From the NCBI GenBank assembly GCA_029948255.1, contig JALIZF010001780.1, positions 186,001-250,000 on the forward strand: a stretch of 64,000 bases of DNA, written 5' to 3'. Of the stretch, positions 21,728 through 33,908 are shown piece after piece; position 1 is the first letter of the stretch, and each line of letters begins with the position of its first letter. The notes under the pieces are model-generated. The model searched no databases. It saw only the letters and a list, made by a program, of their open reading frames with translations, and had not been told where the DNA came from. Source of the stretch: Telmatactis stephensoni (lineage: Eukaryota > Cnidaria > Anthozoa > Actiniaria > Isophelliidae). A program made the position numbers and the translations under genes.

Positions 21728-22200
21728 TACGCCATATGCGCTTACAGGTCACGTGATCTCCCCTGAATCAAGCAGCACCATCAAAATGAACTCCAAAAAT
21801 CAATGAGCACATCGATATTAGTAAAAGTGCCAAGTTTCAGTTTATAAGATGAATAAGAGAAAAAAAGATTAGATGTTTTCTTAAGATTCGTTCGGAAAAG
21901 CGCGTTGGATGGCACAAGCTTACCTGACTCGTCCCCAGTCGTCTCGCTCGTAAAAAAACCTTGACTCTTTGCATGCGCTTTTTTGCGAGTTTTGGGAGAC
22001 GACCATACAACGGGCTTTTCCGAACGAATCTTAAGAAAATATCTAATATCAAATTTACTGTCATTTCTCCTGTATTTTAGCTGAAAATGTGCACTTTTAC
22101 TAATATCGAGGTGCTCTTTGATTTTTTGGAGTTTATTTTGATGGTGCTGCTTAAATTAGGGGAGATAGGGTCACGTGACCTGTTAGTGCATATGGCCTAT
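21728..22200. mobile_element. Long inverted-repeat element, about 470 bp
   Basis: Outer arms CGCCATATGCGCTTACAGGT then CACGTGATCTCCCCT, and AGGGGAGATAGGGTCACGTG then CATATGGCC at 22157-22196. Inner arms TTTTCTTAAGATTCGTTCGG (21877) and CCGAACGAATCTTAAGAAAA (22019) enclose a GTC-rich core. Arms total about 220 bp each. Confidence 0.9.
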
Positions 22201-22275
22201 TGGCAGCCCTACAAACAATGACTTAGTCTAAAAATCCAGAGATTTATTTAACCTTAAAAAGTAAAATCTTTTGTA

Positions 22276-22420
22276 GAGTGCTTACAATATATCCGTGAAA
22301 AACTTTGTAAGGAATTGCACTAATTTGCACTAATTAAACAATAGAAAACAAAGGATTTCGCGCTATTTAGTGCAATTTAGTTCGCTAACTTTTTCACGGA
22401 TACATTGTAAGCACTCTAAA
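22276..22420. mobile_element. Small hairpin MITE
   Basis: AGAGTGCTTACAATATATCC then GTGAAAAA is inverted at 22391-22420 (TTTTTCACGGATAC, then ATTGTAAGCACTCT). The loop carries two GCACTAATTTGCACTAATT-like units. Confidence 0.85.
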
Positions 22421-23471
22421 AGGTTAAAAAGGACTGAGCTAATGGAAAGGCCAATGATGACACGTGCCAGTAGTTTCGTTGCCTTCACATAGAGATACAG
22501 CAATGAACACCATTAAAGGCAACACCCTCGGGACAGAAAGTCTCCTTTCCATAACTCAACCAGGCTTTAGCAGATGATAACGCAATGTGAAAATAAAACT
22601 TTCCAGAACTCAAAGTGTCCCCTTAATGGAGGTGTCTGGACCCTGAAAAAGTGTCTCCTTGACAAAAGTGTCTCAAAGTGGAGGTTCTAGACCACTGTGT
22701 ATAATAGAGCAATTTTGTATGTCAACAAAATTAAGCCAACTTAAGGCCTGGAATAAAATTACAGTGAACGGACACCTCACTAATGAGGACACTTATATAG
22801 ACACTTATGGCTGGCCCCTTTCTATCAAAATCACATATATTTACAGGTGCATTTAGATGATTGCAGCCATCTTAGAGGGAGTTCACTGTACAAGTAATGG
22901 TGATTTCTGCATTATGCATGCTCTTTTTAGGACAGACACCCAAACTTGTACCCAGAGCCCACGTTACTTTTGGCCTGCTGCCAAGACCGAAAGTAACATG
23001 AGCTCTGACAGATACCACGCGGCAAAATGTACATGTACCATGCATGCGCGTTTTATGAAACTCCAACACAATGAAAACATTCGGAATTGTAGACAAGCAA
23101 AGCTTTGCTTGCAAAAGTCAAAATCGGTCCCAACAAAAATAAAGTAAAGGACTTTGTAGTAAACTGTTGCCACCCCTTTCACCTGGTACTTTCCTGTTTT
23201 CACCCGTACTGTGGAAAATCCTACTAAGTCATAAAAGGAATACAAATCCTTAAAATACTGATTGGGATTCCTGTGGTCAATGCAAGCCTAAGCCGGCGAT
23301 ATCTCATGCATGCGCAGTCATTTTGCCGTGGTATCGGGAAGACACATTGCTTTGGCAGACACCTTTGTATTGACACCTTTGTAATTCAAGGTCCTATATG
23401 TAGCTTAGTTTATGGTTATTTTATCCAAAGGGATTGCTGAAAATTATATTATGGTATACAGTACATTAACA
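22421..23471. other. No gene; 3' flank of MCU
   Basis: Contains interspersed GTGTCTCC-type sequence at 22600-22690. The downstream part (below 23471) should hold the MCU 3' UTR, but no canonical poly(A) signal on the minus strand was identified with confidence. Confidence 0.4.
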
Positions 23472-26400
23472 TCATTTATCAGGAATTTTCTCAGTTACTC
23501 GAGTAGGCAAGTGTAGTTTGTAAGGGCTGCGTAGTTCCTTGAGATCTTCTTCAATCTTTGCAACACAGTCTTTTAAGTGGTTATACTTTTTGACGTCAAA
23601 TTGGTTTTTCTTGGAAAACTTGTAGAAAGAAAGAAGTTGATACCTGTCACGAGAATCAGGGTAAAGGTATTCCTGCAAAACAACATTAAATATTACAGGT
23701 TAGATACATAGTGTAACCCCTACTAAGCTTTGGGGCATATCTTAATTGATCTATTTGAAGAGAACACTTTTAGAGTCCACTGAAAATTGTTATTTCCACA
23801 TTGCTTTAATTTCTACAGTACTAGGACAGTACAGGACACCTCACGATAAAAGGGGCATATCTGGGGGTTTAATTAGATTTTTAACTGGAAGGCATCTGTT
23901 TGTGGCAGCCAGGCAAGACTACTGATACTTTACTACCTGAATTTGGTTGGAGATTCTCAAGGCAGCCAGGCAAAACCTAGCAGATGCGTATTCACAGCTG
24001 GTTAATGTGATGTTGGTGCCCAGCCCTTAATGAACCTAGTGCATTGCGGGGACACTTTTTTAGAGTCCCAAAAGGGTTTCCACACTGCACCAGCCTTTAT
24101 TAATCTACAAAGGGATGCCTCCTTTAATGCTTTTTTGACCAGAGCCAAAAGTGGACCATTAAATGTACATGAAAAACTAAATTAATGACCCCTGAATAAC
24201 AATCAACAATAAATATATATCATTAACTGACCTGTCGAGTGATTACAAAGTATGCATAAGCAACCATAGCTGTGCCATATCCTACAAAATAAGTCACAGG
24301 TTCCATAATATCCCATGAATATTCCCACCAAGTCAAGCGAGCAAGGAATCCAAACTGTAGTGCCATATAACCTAGTCCTCCCCATACAAATATATTTGCA
24401 CGTTGTGCAGACTTGGCATCGAGCTCTTTCTTTAACTTCTCCATTGGCTCAAGCTCATAATGTATATCATCTAGTTTGCTGAGAAGTTTTCGTTCTTTTT
24501 CAAGCTGCAAACAGTACAGTATATACATACAACAGTTACTGTACATATTACAAACAGCAAAAAATAGGAATGCCTATTCAAAAAAATACAGTTGCAATGA
24601 CTAATATAAAAGGTCTAAGGTACTGTGACTTAGCAAGGAACAGCAATAACTATATAATTATTGGTTAATTTTGCTCACATGTTCAGTAAAATATACAGAC
24701 AAAAAGTGTCCTATGAGGGGCAGAGAGTTCACATCTCATAGCTAAATACATATAGAATCATGTCTTATTGCTTGTACATATAAATGGCCTTAATAACAAA
24801 TGGATTCCATTTTTCTCTGCATGTGCTCTAATATATAGATGCACAGATAATGTTCAAATTGATATGGAATCTATTTGTTTTAAAGGGCAATTCCACATGA
24901 GACATGAACAGTTGAATTTAGAAAAAACTATATTTCCTGAGTAATTTAAGCAATGATTAGCAATGAACCCTCTGAAATGTTTTTAAAAAGTGAATAGAAG
25001 TGTTTTGTGAACTTTTCCACTCCCTCGCAGGTCTAAAACACAAAAAGTGGACAGACAGACAAAACATGTATGGGACTTATTTATTTTTATTTTTGTTTAT
25101 TTGTTTATGATTGTGGCCTAAATTGCTTGAAATTGGCATAAACATACTAATAGCTACAATGTCAAACACAATTCAAATTTTTCCTGATGGTTTTTATGCT
25201 AAAATTATGCATTTATCCAGAGAGGTAATGTCCGCAACATTTTTGGGTAATGTCCGCAACATGCAAAATAAATTATAGAATCAACACGAATGTAAATTTT
25301 TGAAATTTATTGACATAATAATAAACCTTAGTTATTATAGAAACTATAGATAACTTTTGTGTTCTTCTACCATTGAGCGGTTCATAGCAATTTGAGTTAA
25401 TCACTCAAAAGTGTGGTTGATTTTGAGGTAATGTCCGCAACAGTTACTTTTAATTTGATAATTAATTAAATATAGGTGGAACCTAAATTTTTTTGCTGGC
25501 AAAGTAGAAGAGACCCCTTTGTGTTTCATTACAAATAGGTTTTATCAGCTAAGCTTTTTTAACTTAGAAGCTGTGACAACTTTTGTTGCAATTTTTCCCC
25601 TCTGAAGGTAATGTCCGCAATGTGGAATTGCCCTTATATATTTTATCAGAACATTTTAACCAATCAGAGTCGATCACGTCATTGCACATATATGTAAGAT
25701 TCAATAACATCATCAATGCATGGGTACTGTAATCACAAACAGTTCTCAACCAATCAGAACACACACATACCAATCATTATAATACAATGAAGTAATTACC
25801 ATCCCAAGAATTTAAATTTATTGAGAAAATTACCATTTTTATATCAATATACCTGGTGCTCTTCTATATTTAAAGAACTGTACAGTTGATGGATTAAAGT
25901 CTTGGCCTTGGCTAATTCCCTAGAATGTTCTGTTGGTACATGTCCTGTAATATCAGGGAAAGAAAAATAAACAATAGCATTAAATAAAGTTTATTTTTTA
26001 AAGATAAGAACCAAAATTGCTTTATAAAAAATTCAATTATATTAAATGAATTTTAGTTTCATAAGAAATAAGTGAAAACAAAATTTACAGTTGATATTCC
26101 AATTAACCCATACTCACAACAACTTGGCCCAAAGGTAATTTCCTTGAATTACACTGTATGAGCAGCTTAAGTGAAGCCAATTCCAAAATGGCACATCAAG
26201 CAAAGACCATGCATTTGCTAGAAAAAAGCTCTTTGCTTATATAATTAACAATTATTCTCTGAACTGGAGGTGAATAGCGGTAGAATATTTACTGAGACAG
26301 GAAGCGTCAAGGTAAATATTCCTAAAACTGCTATTCACTAACAGTGAAGAGAATAATTATAATGTTTTAGTATATACCAACTCCACAACCCAACACTTTA

Positions 26401-28995
26401 GGATTCATAAAACTACATTATTTGTAGAAATGTTAACTTATTTTTGAAATTAAAAGCGTGACAAAGCACGCAAAAGTTTATCAGCTAGCCTCTTTTGCAG
26501 ACTCTCAAGGAACATGTTTGGTCTCTACAAATACTGTCAGTAGCTGTAGTCTTAACTTTTTTAATAGCATGTTTCTTTTTAGTAATTTTAAACACATTTT
26601 TGAATAGAGGACAACTTAAATCCTTGCGAACAAGTGTTCAAGAGTGAAAGGCGAATTTGATCGATCAGAAACACTGGATTTGATGAACTTTTTTGCAAGA
26701 GATCGACTGTCACTAACCTACAGCTGCTCTTTCAAGCTTGCTTCAAGTCTTACCTTAAAATGTTGTGTTTGTTGGACAAACTTTTCAGTTCAGGCTTTTT
26801 AAGGTCCTTTGGAAACATCTCAAGATTATGTTTGCCTCAGTAAATTCTGGAAAACTTGTGTTTATTATGGACAAAACTAGCTGAAAGTGCTGAGTCAATC
26901 GGCTAAGGTAAGCCAATTATTATAAAATTGATTCCATCTTTTTTTTTTTTGTATAAATGTGCTCTAAATTATCAAGATTTTCTGGTTACCTTTTATTTCT
27001 AAATCCATGTTGCTAAAAAAAACTATTTATGAATTAAATAAAAAAGCCAAGTAAATTTGACAGAAAATTTGCAAAATCTTTGAATCACTTGACATGACAA
27101 CATGTGCAGCTTGTTTCTCTCTCAATACACTTCAAATACTCTTCACACCAGATAAATGCCTAAGCTTTCTTTAGTTTTAGAAGACTGTTTTGTTTTTTGT
27201 ATTTTTTTCTTTGTTAAAAGAGACCATTTTGTTGAAAAGCTCTATATCCGAGCTTGGGAAGTAGATATAGTCTCATATTCCGAGATAGCGAGCCAATAGA
27301 ATCGCTCGCTTACAAGGTTGTGGAGTTGGTATATTCTAACTATAATTATTAGCCCCATCTATCCATAGCATAGATGTAAGTGCTTTTTCCTAGCAAACAG
27401 GTGCCTTTTTTATAAGCATTTATTTTCAGAGCCAAATTTGTATTAGTTTCAATTGAAAATAGGTAGGTAGGGGGAAAGGGTAACACCTGTCTCATTGACT
27501 ATCTTACCTTCCTCAGGGACTTTGACATTGTAATGAACATCATTAATGACTAAATTAAAATCTGAGCGCAGTAATGTCTCCAATCTAGTGCTTCCAGAAA
27601 CACGGGCATTATCTAGATTATAAACTGATACACGGTCAATGCCACCATCTTCATCTTTAATGTTGTTGACAAAGTCCCTGACCGTCTCACCCAAAGGCCG
27701 AAGAGTAAATTCACAAAGTTCACGACGAGATGGGAGAGGGATGGTTATCACAGGAAAGCCATTGCGATTTCCGACATTGATGCCTTGAGAATCTGAATTC
27801 AAGAATGAAGAATTTTTCAAAACTTGAAAGTTAAAAATTTTCAGAACAGTCTTGAATGAGGGTCAACACTCTATATACCAGCAGTCGGCAGATCAAATTA
27901 AGCTCTCCTTTCACTTCCTTCAAGGTGTGTGTGATTGCAGAATCTTTATGAAAATTAATGCAAATTAGGCAAATTGTTTGTCGTTCTTTAAAGAAATATA
28001 TCACTTTGCATAAGATTTCCACAAGTGCACACCTCACTCCATTTCGACACATCAATGTATATATATACGTGGGTCACACCCCTCTAAAACGGACAGATTT
28101 CTGATGTCCCAGGAGCTGGAATCTCCATACATTCCCTTACACATTAAACCTCTATAAAACCAACCCGTATATCGAATTACTATTGCCAGTATACTTTCAT
28201 ATTAAAATCTTACCCAGTTGATTGTTATTTAGGCTTAACATATTATACGGAGTGTCTATCTTAATTAGACTATTTCTCCTTGCTAACTTTGTGCAAAATA
28301 GACTTTTGATTTGTGCATATTGTCTTGATATGTATGCGAATTGACCTGTACGAAAAGACTTTTGTGCGAAAAGACAATTATTTTACCAGTTTCTGTTCTC
28401 ACTGTTCTCCGATTGTGTAGAAATTAAAATTTTATAAAGCTTTTATCTGACACTAGGATTTTTAAGAGAGAAAAAACATTCCACAAAAGGATGTTTTTCT
28501 CTGAAAGGAAAGTGACCCCCAAGATTGTAAAAGCTAAAATAAACCAATCGTTTTTCTTCAGCTGTATTATATCCTGACATCAATGAAGTGTTTAGTTAGG
28601 ATTGACAAATAATTATTCACCTTTGGCGTCGTTGTGAAGTAGAACAACCGATGTATGAAGACATCTAGCGAACGATTCTCTCTTGCAAAAACGCTGAATA
28701 AAAACAATATAATAAAAGAATACAAAATATTAAGCCAATGAATCAATGCAATCGAACATAATCCACACAGCAAATTAGCCGGTTGATGAAGATTGTTGAC
28801 TGTCGAAGCTTGACCGGCCTTCTGACATTCGAAATCGAGCAAAATTTATCTCATCACGTTGTCAGAAACACTATCGATTCATTGAGAAGCAGAAACAAAG
28901 AATCATAAAGCCAAAATATTTTCCAAAAGTACCGTTTGTCTCGAGAAAATCCAAAAGATTGACTTCAACTTTGGAAACGCCTGACGGCCAGCCAT
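23472..28995 (-). CDS. MCU: Mitochondrial calcium uniporter pore subunit
   Basis: Six exons on the minus strand: 28995-28933, 28693-28621, 27792-27508, 25944-25853, 24504-24232 and 23672-23472 (stop TGA). All introns are GT-AG and phases join exactly, giving 328 residues (human MCU has 351). The protein is the Ca2+-selective pore in the inner mitochondrial membrane. The first 45 residues are Arg/Lys-rich and lack acids early on, as in a matrix targeting signal. The matrix domain follows ([20 protein letters not shown], then [10 protein letters not shown] at about 128-137), a coiled coil at about 150-205, TM1 at about 208-227, the selectivity-filter motif W235-D-I-M-E239, TM2 at about 240-259, and a C-terminal coiled coil with YLYPDSRDR. 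Every key pore residue is present and no lesion is seen. Introns 2 to 4 carry MITEs. Confidence 0.96.
24790..25790. mobile_element. Nested MITEs in MCU intron 4: hairpin family C interrupted by a GTCCGCAACA element
   Basis: The outer element has the short hairpin AACAAATGGATTCCATTTTT / ATGGAATCTATTTGTTTTA (24798-24891) and resumes at 25636 with a CCAATCAGAG tail, as in the intact copy at 31769-32100. The insert at 24893-25635 has inverted ends AAGGGCAATTCCACATG / ATGTGGAATTGCCCTT and contains GGTAATGTCCGCAACA at about 25222, 25243, 25426 and 25605. It is a non-autonomous DNA transposon by structure. Confidence 0.85.
26351..27352. mobile_element. 1-kb TIR element in MCU intron 3
   Basis: TATACCAACTCCACAACC at 26373-26390 is perfectly inverted at 27316-27333, and weaker similarity (AATAATTATA) extends outward. 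A separate palindrome (TATTCTCTGAAC...CAGTGAAGAGAATA) at 26251-26354 abuts the left end. No coding capacity was found inside. Confidence 0.75.
27930..28052. mobile_element. MITE copy in MCU intron 2, matches 35057-35195
   Basis: AGGTGTGTGTGATTGCAGAA then TGCAAATTAGGCAAATTG, TCGTTCTTTAAAGAAATATA and CACACCTCACTCCATTTCG correspond in order to the element at 35057-35195, where the ends are better inverted repeats. Confidence 0.7.
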
Positions 28996-30020
28996 CTTGG
29001 TTCGCACCACAAACAAGGAAAACAAATCAAATCCCTTGGGAAGGGTAGGGTAAGGACAATAGTGTGGCCTAGCTGTTTCCATGGTGATTTTAGAGTAGCA
29101 GAGACCGCAGGCCGAGTTCGAGGTATTTGGAGTCCCCTGTTGAAACACGAAGCACGAGTTTTTGATCTGGCTTCGTCTGTTTAGTTTTTTGAACTTTTCA
29201 CAAATACTAATTAGTGATCAACCTATGAGAAAAACATCAATAAAATATGAAATCAACCCAAAACTGTCAACTCATATTCGTTATTAGCTATAGTTGGTAA
29301 TACACTAGAATTTTCCGGCGCCAGAGGTTCCCGGTTCGAGTCACAGGACGTCCAAGATAAAACAAAAAATAAAATGTGTGGCAAATAGTTAGGTAAGTAG
29401 GTAAATAAACGGGCAAAACATTCAGGTAAAAAATAAAGGAGAAAGCGGTGGAGAATAAAGAAAAAAAGAGAGTGAAGTGTAATGGAATGAATGAGAAATT
29501 ACTTTTATGCTAATTAAATGGCGCCAAAGTTATCGGTGGCCGAAGTTGGTTCTTTTGCCCACTAACGAACCTGCATTTCTATACAAATAAAGCAAACTTC
29601 GGCCGCCCATAACTTTGGCGCTATTCATCGAAACTACTTGAAAATCTCAACTTTTACTAATTTTGATGAGCTCTTTTCAAATATTATATTTTTATTTTTG
29701 TTGGATTAAAATTTAAAATGTCACGCAAGACCTGCCAAAAGGCCATTCAACATTGGTCGCCGATTTGGCGCCCTTTTATTTTTTAGTTTTCTATGGTTTC
29801 TCCAACTTTTACAACTTTTAGCTGAAAAGAATTGAATACCGAAGATCTGCTATCATAAAAGAAGATATAGTGAGAAACTCAAGTGTTTTTGATGAGAAAA
29901 TCTGGAGATTTCGCGAAGAGTCGACATCCCGGGTTTTTACCACAACTTGTAATTTTCTCGCTTTCTGATTGGCTGTCAGCTATGACATATTAAAGTGGAC
30001 GAAAGTGGACAGACACATTA
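28996..30020. other. MCU 5' flank; hairpin at 29519-29632 and a B-box-like fragment at 29325
   Basis: AATGGCGCCAAAGTTAT...GGCCGAAGTTGG is inverted as CAAACTTCGGCCGCCCATAA then CTTTGGCGC (29598-29626). GAGGTTCCCGGTTCGAGTCA at 29321 resembles an RNA polymerase III B box, perhaps a SINE remnant. ACTTTTACTAATTTTGATGA at 29651 is a scrap of family B. Confidence 0.6.
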
Positions 30021-30723
30021 GACAAGGCGCAAAACTGAAAAAGTCGATCGCAAAAAGTGCAGAAGGCATTTTTGGGTAGAGGCTGGTAACATAACTATTC
30101 TAAACTAATTTTTCGTGCTAAATCCGAAAATGACTGTTACCAAGATGTATTCTGCAATCTTATACGTGTAAATGACGTATTTTGTGAATTGCTACAGTCA
30201 TTTCTACTAATGGCTTTTTCATGCAATTTCAAAAGTTCCCAAACTTAAAAACAATTACCATAGCTGGAAAGAGCATATCAAAATCAGCAAAACTGTGAAG
30301 TTTGAAGGATATCAGTTGAAAACTGAAGGAGATACGAATTTTCAAAAATCGAAATTTGTTAGTATCTCTTGCATAACTGTAAGTGTTTTCATACAAAATT
30401 TCGTTTTTTGAAAATTCGTATCTCCTTGATTTTTCAACTGATATCCTTTAAACTTCACAGTTTTACTGATTTTGATGTGCTCTTTCCAGCTATGGTAATT
30501 GTTTTTAAGTTTGGGAGCTTTTGGAATTACATGAAAAAGCCGTTAGTAGAAATGACTGTAGCAATTCACAAAATACGTCATTTACACGTATAAGATTGCA
30601 GAATACGTCTTGGTAACAGTCATATTCGCATTCAGCATGAAAAATCGGTTTAGAATAGTTATGTTACCAGCCTCTACCCCAAAATGCCTCCAGGTATCTG
30701 ATTTTTCGAAAATGCGCCTTGTC
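30021..30723. mobile_element. 703-bp near-perfect palindrome MITE (family B, copy 2)
   Basis: It begins GACAAGGCGC and ends GCGCCTTGTC; TA on each side is a candidate target duplication. Arms of about 335 bp match closely throughout, for example GAGGCTGGTAACATAACTAT at 30079 and ATAGTTATGTTACCAGCCTC at 30655, and GAAAGAGCATATCAAAATCA against its complement at 30470. Transcripts would fold into long double-stranded RNA. Confidence 0.93.
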
Positions 30724-31768
30724 TACATAGAGATTGCGTCATCTGTCACGCAAAGCAAAGTCAAACTTTTGTGAAGATTATTTTACATTTTTGAGCCAGT
30801 AGAATGACTACAAATATTGTAAGTCTAATTGTTTTTGCCTCGAAAATAGATAGCTATTAACAAAATCGCCAGGTTCATAACATTTACAGAGTCTGGTGAA
30901 AATTTACAAAATTTCGCGCGACTTTCACTCGGAGAGATGTTGCATTGATGTTGGTGTAAAACAACTCACAAAACTTATATTTTTTTGGCAACCGTTAGGA
31001 AAACGATGATATTAATACGTTAAATATATTCAAAATGTCAAACCAGTCTACACCAACAATTGCAGACTATAAAGCTTTAACTGATTTTGTCATTCATGAC
31101 AAAGCCGCCGAATAAATTGTAGGTGTTTTCTCATCTTTACGGCTTGAAATATCAGATCTCATGCAGCATAGAAATGACAATAACGGTTGACAAAACGTTT
31201 GTAAAGAAAAATGATATTTTTCATTGAAAAAATTCAAAACAAAACATTACGTAGACTCATAAATGTACACTTACCATCGGCGCGCGGCTTTTCACACGGC
31301 TGTTTTTGCTCTGATAAACCACGAGGAAAGAGCTATAATTTTGTCTTGTAGATCTTTCACAAATGTAAAACATTGCTGTCAGATCTTGGAAGGAGTGTAC
31401 TTAAGCATTAATAACCAAAAATTTCACAAAAAATCGCAGGAAAAGTATAACTTACAGTTTTAAAAGCGGTGAAGTTGAACTAAACTCTTGGCCCGCTCAA
31501 TTTTTGATTCCATCAAACTATACGAAGTAGTTGTAGTCGTTGTAGTCCTAACTCATGATATGTACTACATGAAAATACTTGCTTTCCAGAAAGTCGTTGA
31601 CAGTATTCATAAAGAAGGTCTCAAAATAATTGTAAAACTTCGCAAAGTTCTGACTGGCAGCTTTGACTGACAGGATCGACTCTCCGCACAGCTGTGATTT
31701 CAGTCACGTTTTGGTCATGTCACGAAATGCAGTCACGTTTTAAATTGAAATGCTGTTTTTGTGGTAAA
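30724..31768. other. No gene seen
   Basis: AT-rich sequence with short frames only; no repeat boundary recognised. Confidence 0.5.
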
Positions 31769-32100
31769 ATTAACAAATAGATTCCATTTTTCCGTGCGTC
31801 TGTATACTCTAATCGATGCACAGATGACGTCAAAATGTGGTGAGAACAAAAAAGTACGCCACGAGACGAAGTCGAGTGGCGTGACTGTTGTTCTCGCCAC
31901 ATTTTGACGTCTTCTGTGCATCGATTAGAGTACAGACGCACGGAAAAATGGAATCTATCTGTTTTATATAATATTTATCGAAACATTCCAACCAATCAGA
32001 GCGCGTGTAAAATTCGATGACGGCATCTATGTGTGTGTACTCTAATCACACATGGTTGTTCGACCAATCAGAGCGCGCGTAATATGCCAATTATTATATA
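31769..32100. mobile_element. Hairpin MITE, family C intact copy, with CCAATCAGAGCGCGCGT tail
   Basis: Arms of about 77 bp: ACAAATAGATTCCATTTTTC...ATGTGGTGAGAACAA (31770-31847) and the complement at 31888-31965. The loop stem is CGCCAC...GTGGCG around GAGACGAAGTCGA. On the right, two CCAATCAGAGCGCG units (31992, 32063) border a CTCTAATCACACATGG segment. Confidence 0.88.
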
Positions 32101-32292
32101 AAAGAGGACAGACAATGAAAAACTATGTTCGATTTGTTTAGTTCGACAACAATGGCGTCCAGTCTTGGCATTTCAGTTGGCGACCACCCACAACAAAGTG
32201 AAACTTGAGGTATTATAGGCTTTTGTTAAAGAATTTCAACATGCCTATTCCATATGGGGGCTCAAAAACATCAAATCTATGACATTTATTGT

Positions 32293-32650
32293 AGAAATAG
32301 AAAACGAGGCAGCGTGCTATGTAATGTTGAGTTATAGAAGCACGCGGGGATTGTAAGAAGACGAGAGAAATGTTAGGAGAAGCACGAGGCGTAGCCTTCT
32401 CAACACTTCTCGACTAGTCTTCTTACAATTCCCAAGTGCTTCTATAACTCGACATAGCACTGCTGCCGAGTTTTCTATTTCTTTTATAAAATACAATTGA
32501 AATTTTATTTTCTTTTTTCTTTGCATGAGAACTAGGAGAAAGTTTGAAAATGTGTGCGCGCGCGTGCTGTGTTCTCATAGAGAACGCGCGACACGCGTCC
32601 TTTGGCCAATCAGAGCGCGCGTTATATCATAGTTATTTTATAAAATTGGA
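32293..32650. mobile_element. Hairpin MITE, family D, with CCAATCAGAGCGCGCGT tail
   Basis: Arms of about 70 bp: AAATAGAAAACGAGGCAGCG...GGGATTGTAAGAAGAC (32296-32363) and the complement at 32414-32483. The loop contains GAAGCACGAGGCGTAGCCTTC. The tail GGCCAATCAGAGCGCGCGTT is at 32602. Confidence 0.85.
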
Positions 32651-33028
32651 TATTTTTCGTACTTTCTTCAAACACTTCGACACAGTGAATTGCAAAAAAA
32701 CGACAAGATGGGCTCCCCTTCGCACTTTTGAGGCCACTATTGAAAGGTATTTTGCAAAACACTTTGGTTAATCTTCATTACTTCAGCTGCTAAAATCACT
32801 AAAAGTCACTGTTATCATAAAGGAAGTTATACATATATACTGGGAAACTGATGAGAAAATCTGGAAATTTCGTGAAGATTCGATCTGGGTTTCGACAACA
32901 ATGGCGTCCAGTCTTGTCATTTTAGTTTGACGAACTCTCACATAGTGAAACTCGAGGTATTGTAGGCCTTAGTTGAGGAATTTCAATACGCCTATTCCAT
33001 GTGGCCCGCGAGGGAGCTCCGCTATGAT

Positions 33029-33376
33029 ACTGGAAATATCTAGAAGATATCTAGTAAATTGCATTTTCCTATATGATAAGAACTGGACAAAACGTAGGAA
33101 AATACATTTTCCTACATATCTCCTAGATATTTCCTAGCATGGGCAATTGTATTTTCCTAGACCTTTCCTATCATAGGAAAATGAAATTAAAAGGTATACG
33201 TAGGAAGTATCTAGGAAAATGCAAATTCCTATGATAGGAAATATCTAGGAAATACTGTGGGAAAATGTGCTATTTTTCTACATTTTGTCCCGCCAGTTCC
33301 CAAAATAGGAAAATGCAATTTCCTAAATATTTCCTAGATATTTCCTATCATGGGAAATAAGCAAAAATTTCCAGTG
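33029..33376. mobile_element. Palindromic MITE, family A copy 2
   Basis: Shares with 20108-20397 the ends ACTGGAAAT / AAAAATTTCCAGT, the arm segment CCTATATGATAAGAACTGGA and the internal TAGGAAATATCTAGGAAAT units. It is about 60 bp longer through extra internal units. Confidence 0.88.
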
Positions 33377-33541
33377 TAGCAGAGCTTAAAGGTTGTCTGT
33401 GCTGAGAAACGTCAATCAATAGTTCGTGACTTTGATGGTGAATATTCTGTTTCTCATGATAAAATATAAAACTGACAATCGAACTTACCAAGAACATCTA
33501 CTCGAAAACAATCAGCTCTAATAACGAGAGTTCGAAGTAAA

Positions 33542-33783
33542 GGCGCTGTTACACGCTGAAACTTTCCTCTGAAACTTGCCTCAATCCATGTCAGTCGCCG
33601 TTGCGAGACAAGTTTAATTCACCGGCAACACATTGCACCGTGTAACATGGTCATTTAGCTGAAACTTTCCCCGGGTTGGTTTCACTAGACGGTTTCACGA
33701 AAAGCAGGACTGCTTTCTACTCCTGCAACAGAAACTTGAACAAGTTTCAGGGCCGGGCGAAATTTCAGCGTGTATAACACCCA
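33542..33783. mobile_element. TIR element with ACACGCTGAAACTTTC ends
   Basis: GGCGCTGTTACACGCTGAAA at 33543 is inverted at 33763-33783 (TTTCAGCGTGTATAACACCC). GAAACTT occurs several times inside. Confidence 0.75.
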
Positions 33784-33840
33784 TTATATGAAAATCGTGC
33801 TCCACACTTCAGGGACGCACTTATATAGTGTGTGTTTTTA

Positions 33841-33841
33841 G

Positions 33842-33906
<65 letters not shown>

Positions 33907-33908
33907 GC
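33841..33908. repeat. (GTT)n microsatellite
   Basis: Twenty-two uninterrupted GTT units. Confidence 0.97.

Noticed and set aside
30369..30593. Frame whose peptide KLHSFTDFDVLFPAMV is repeated at 21405-21677
   Set aside because: The similarity comes from two copies of the palindromic MITE family B; the nucleotide arms match equally on both strands.
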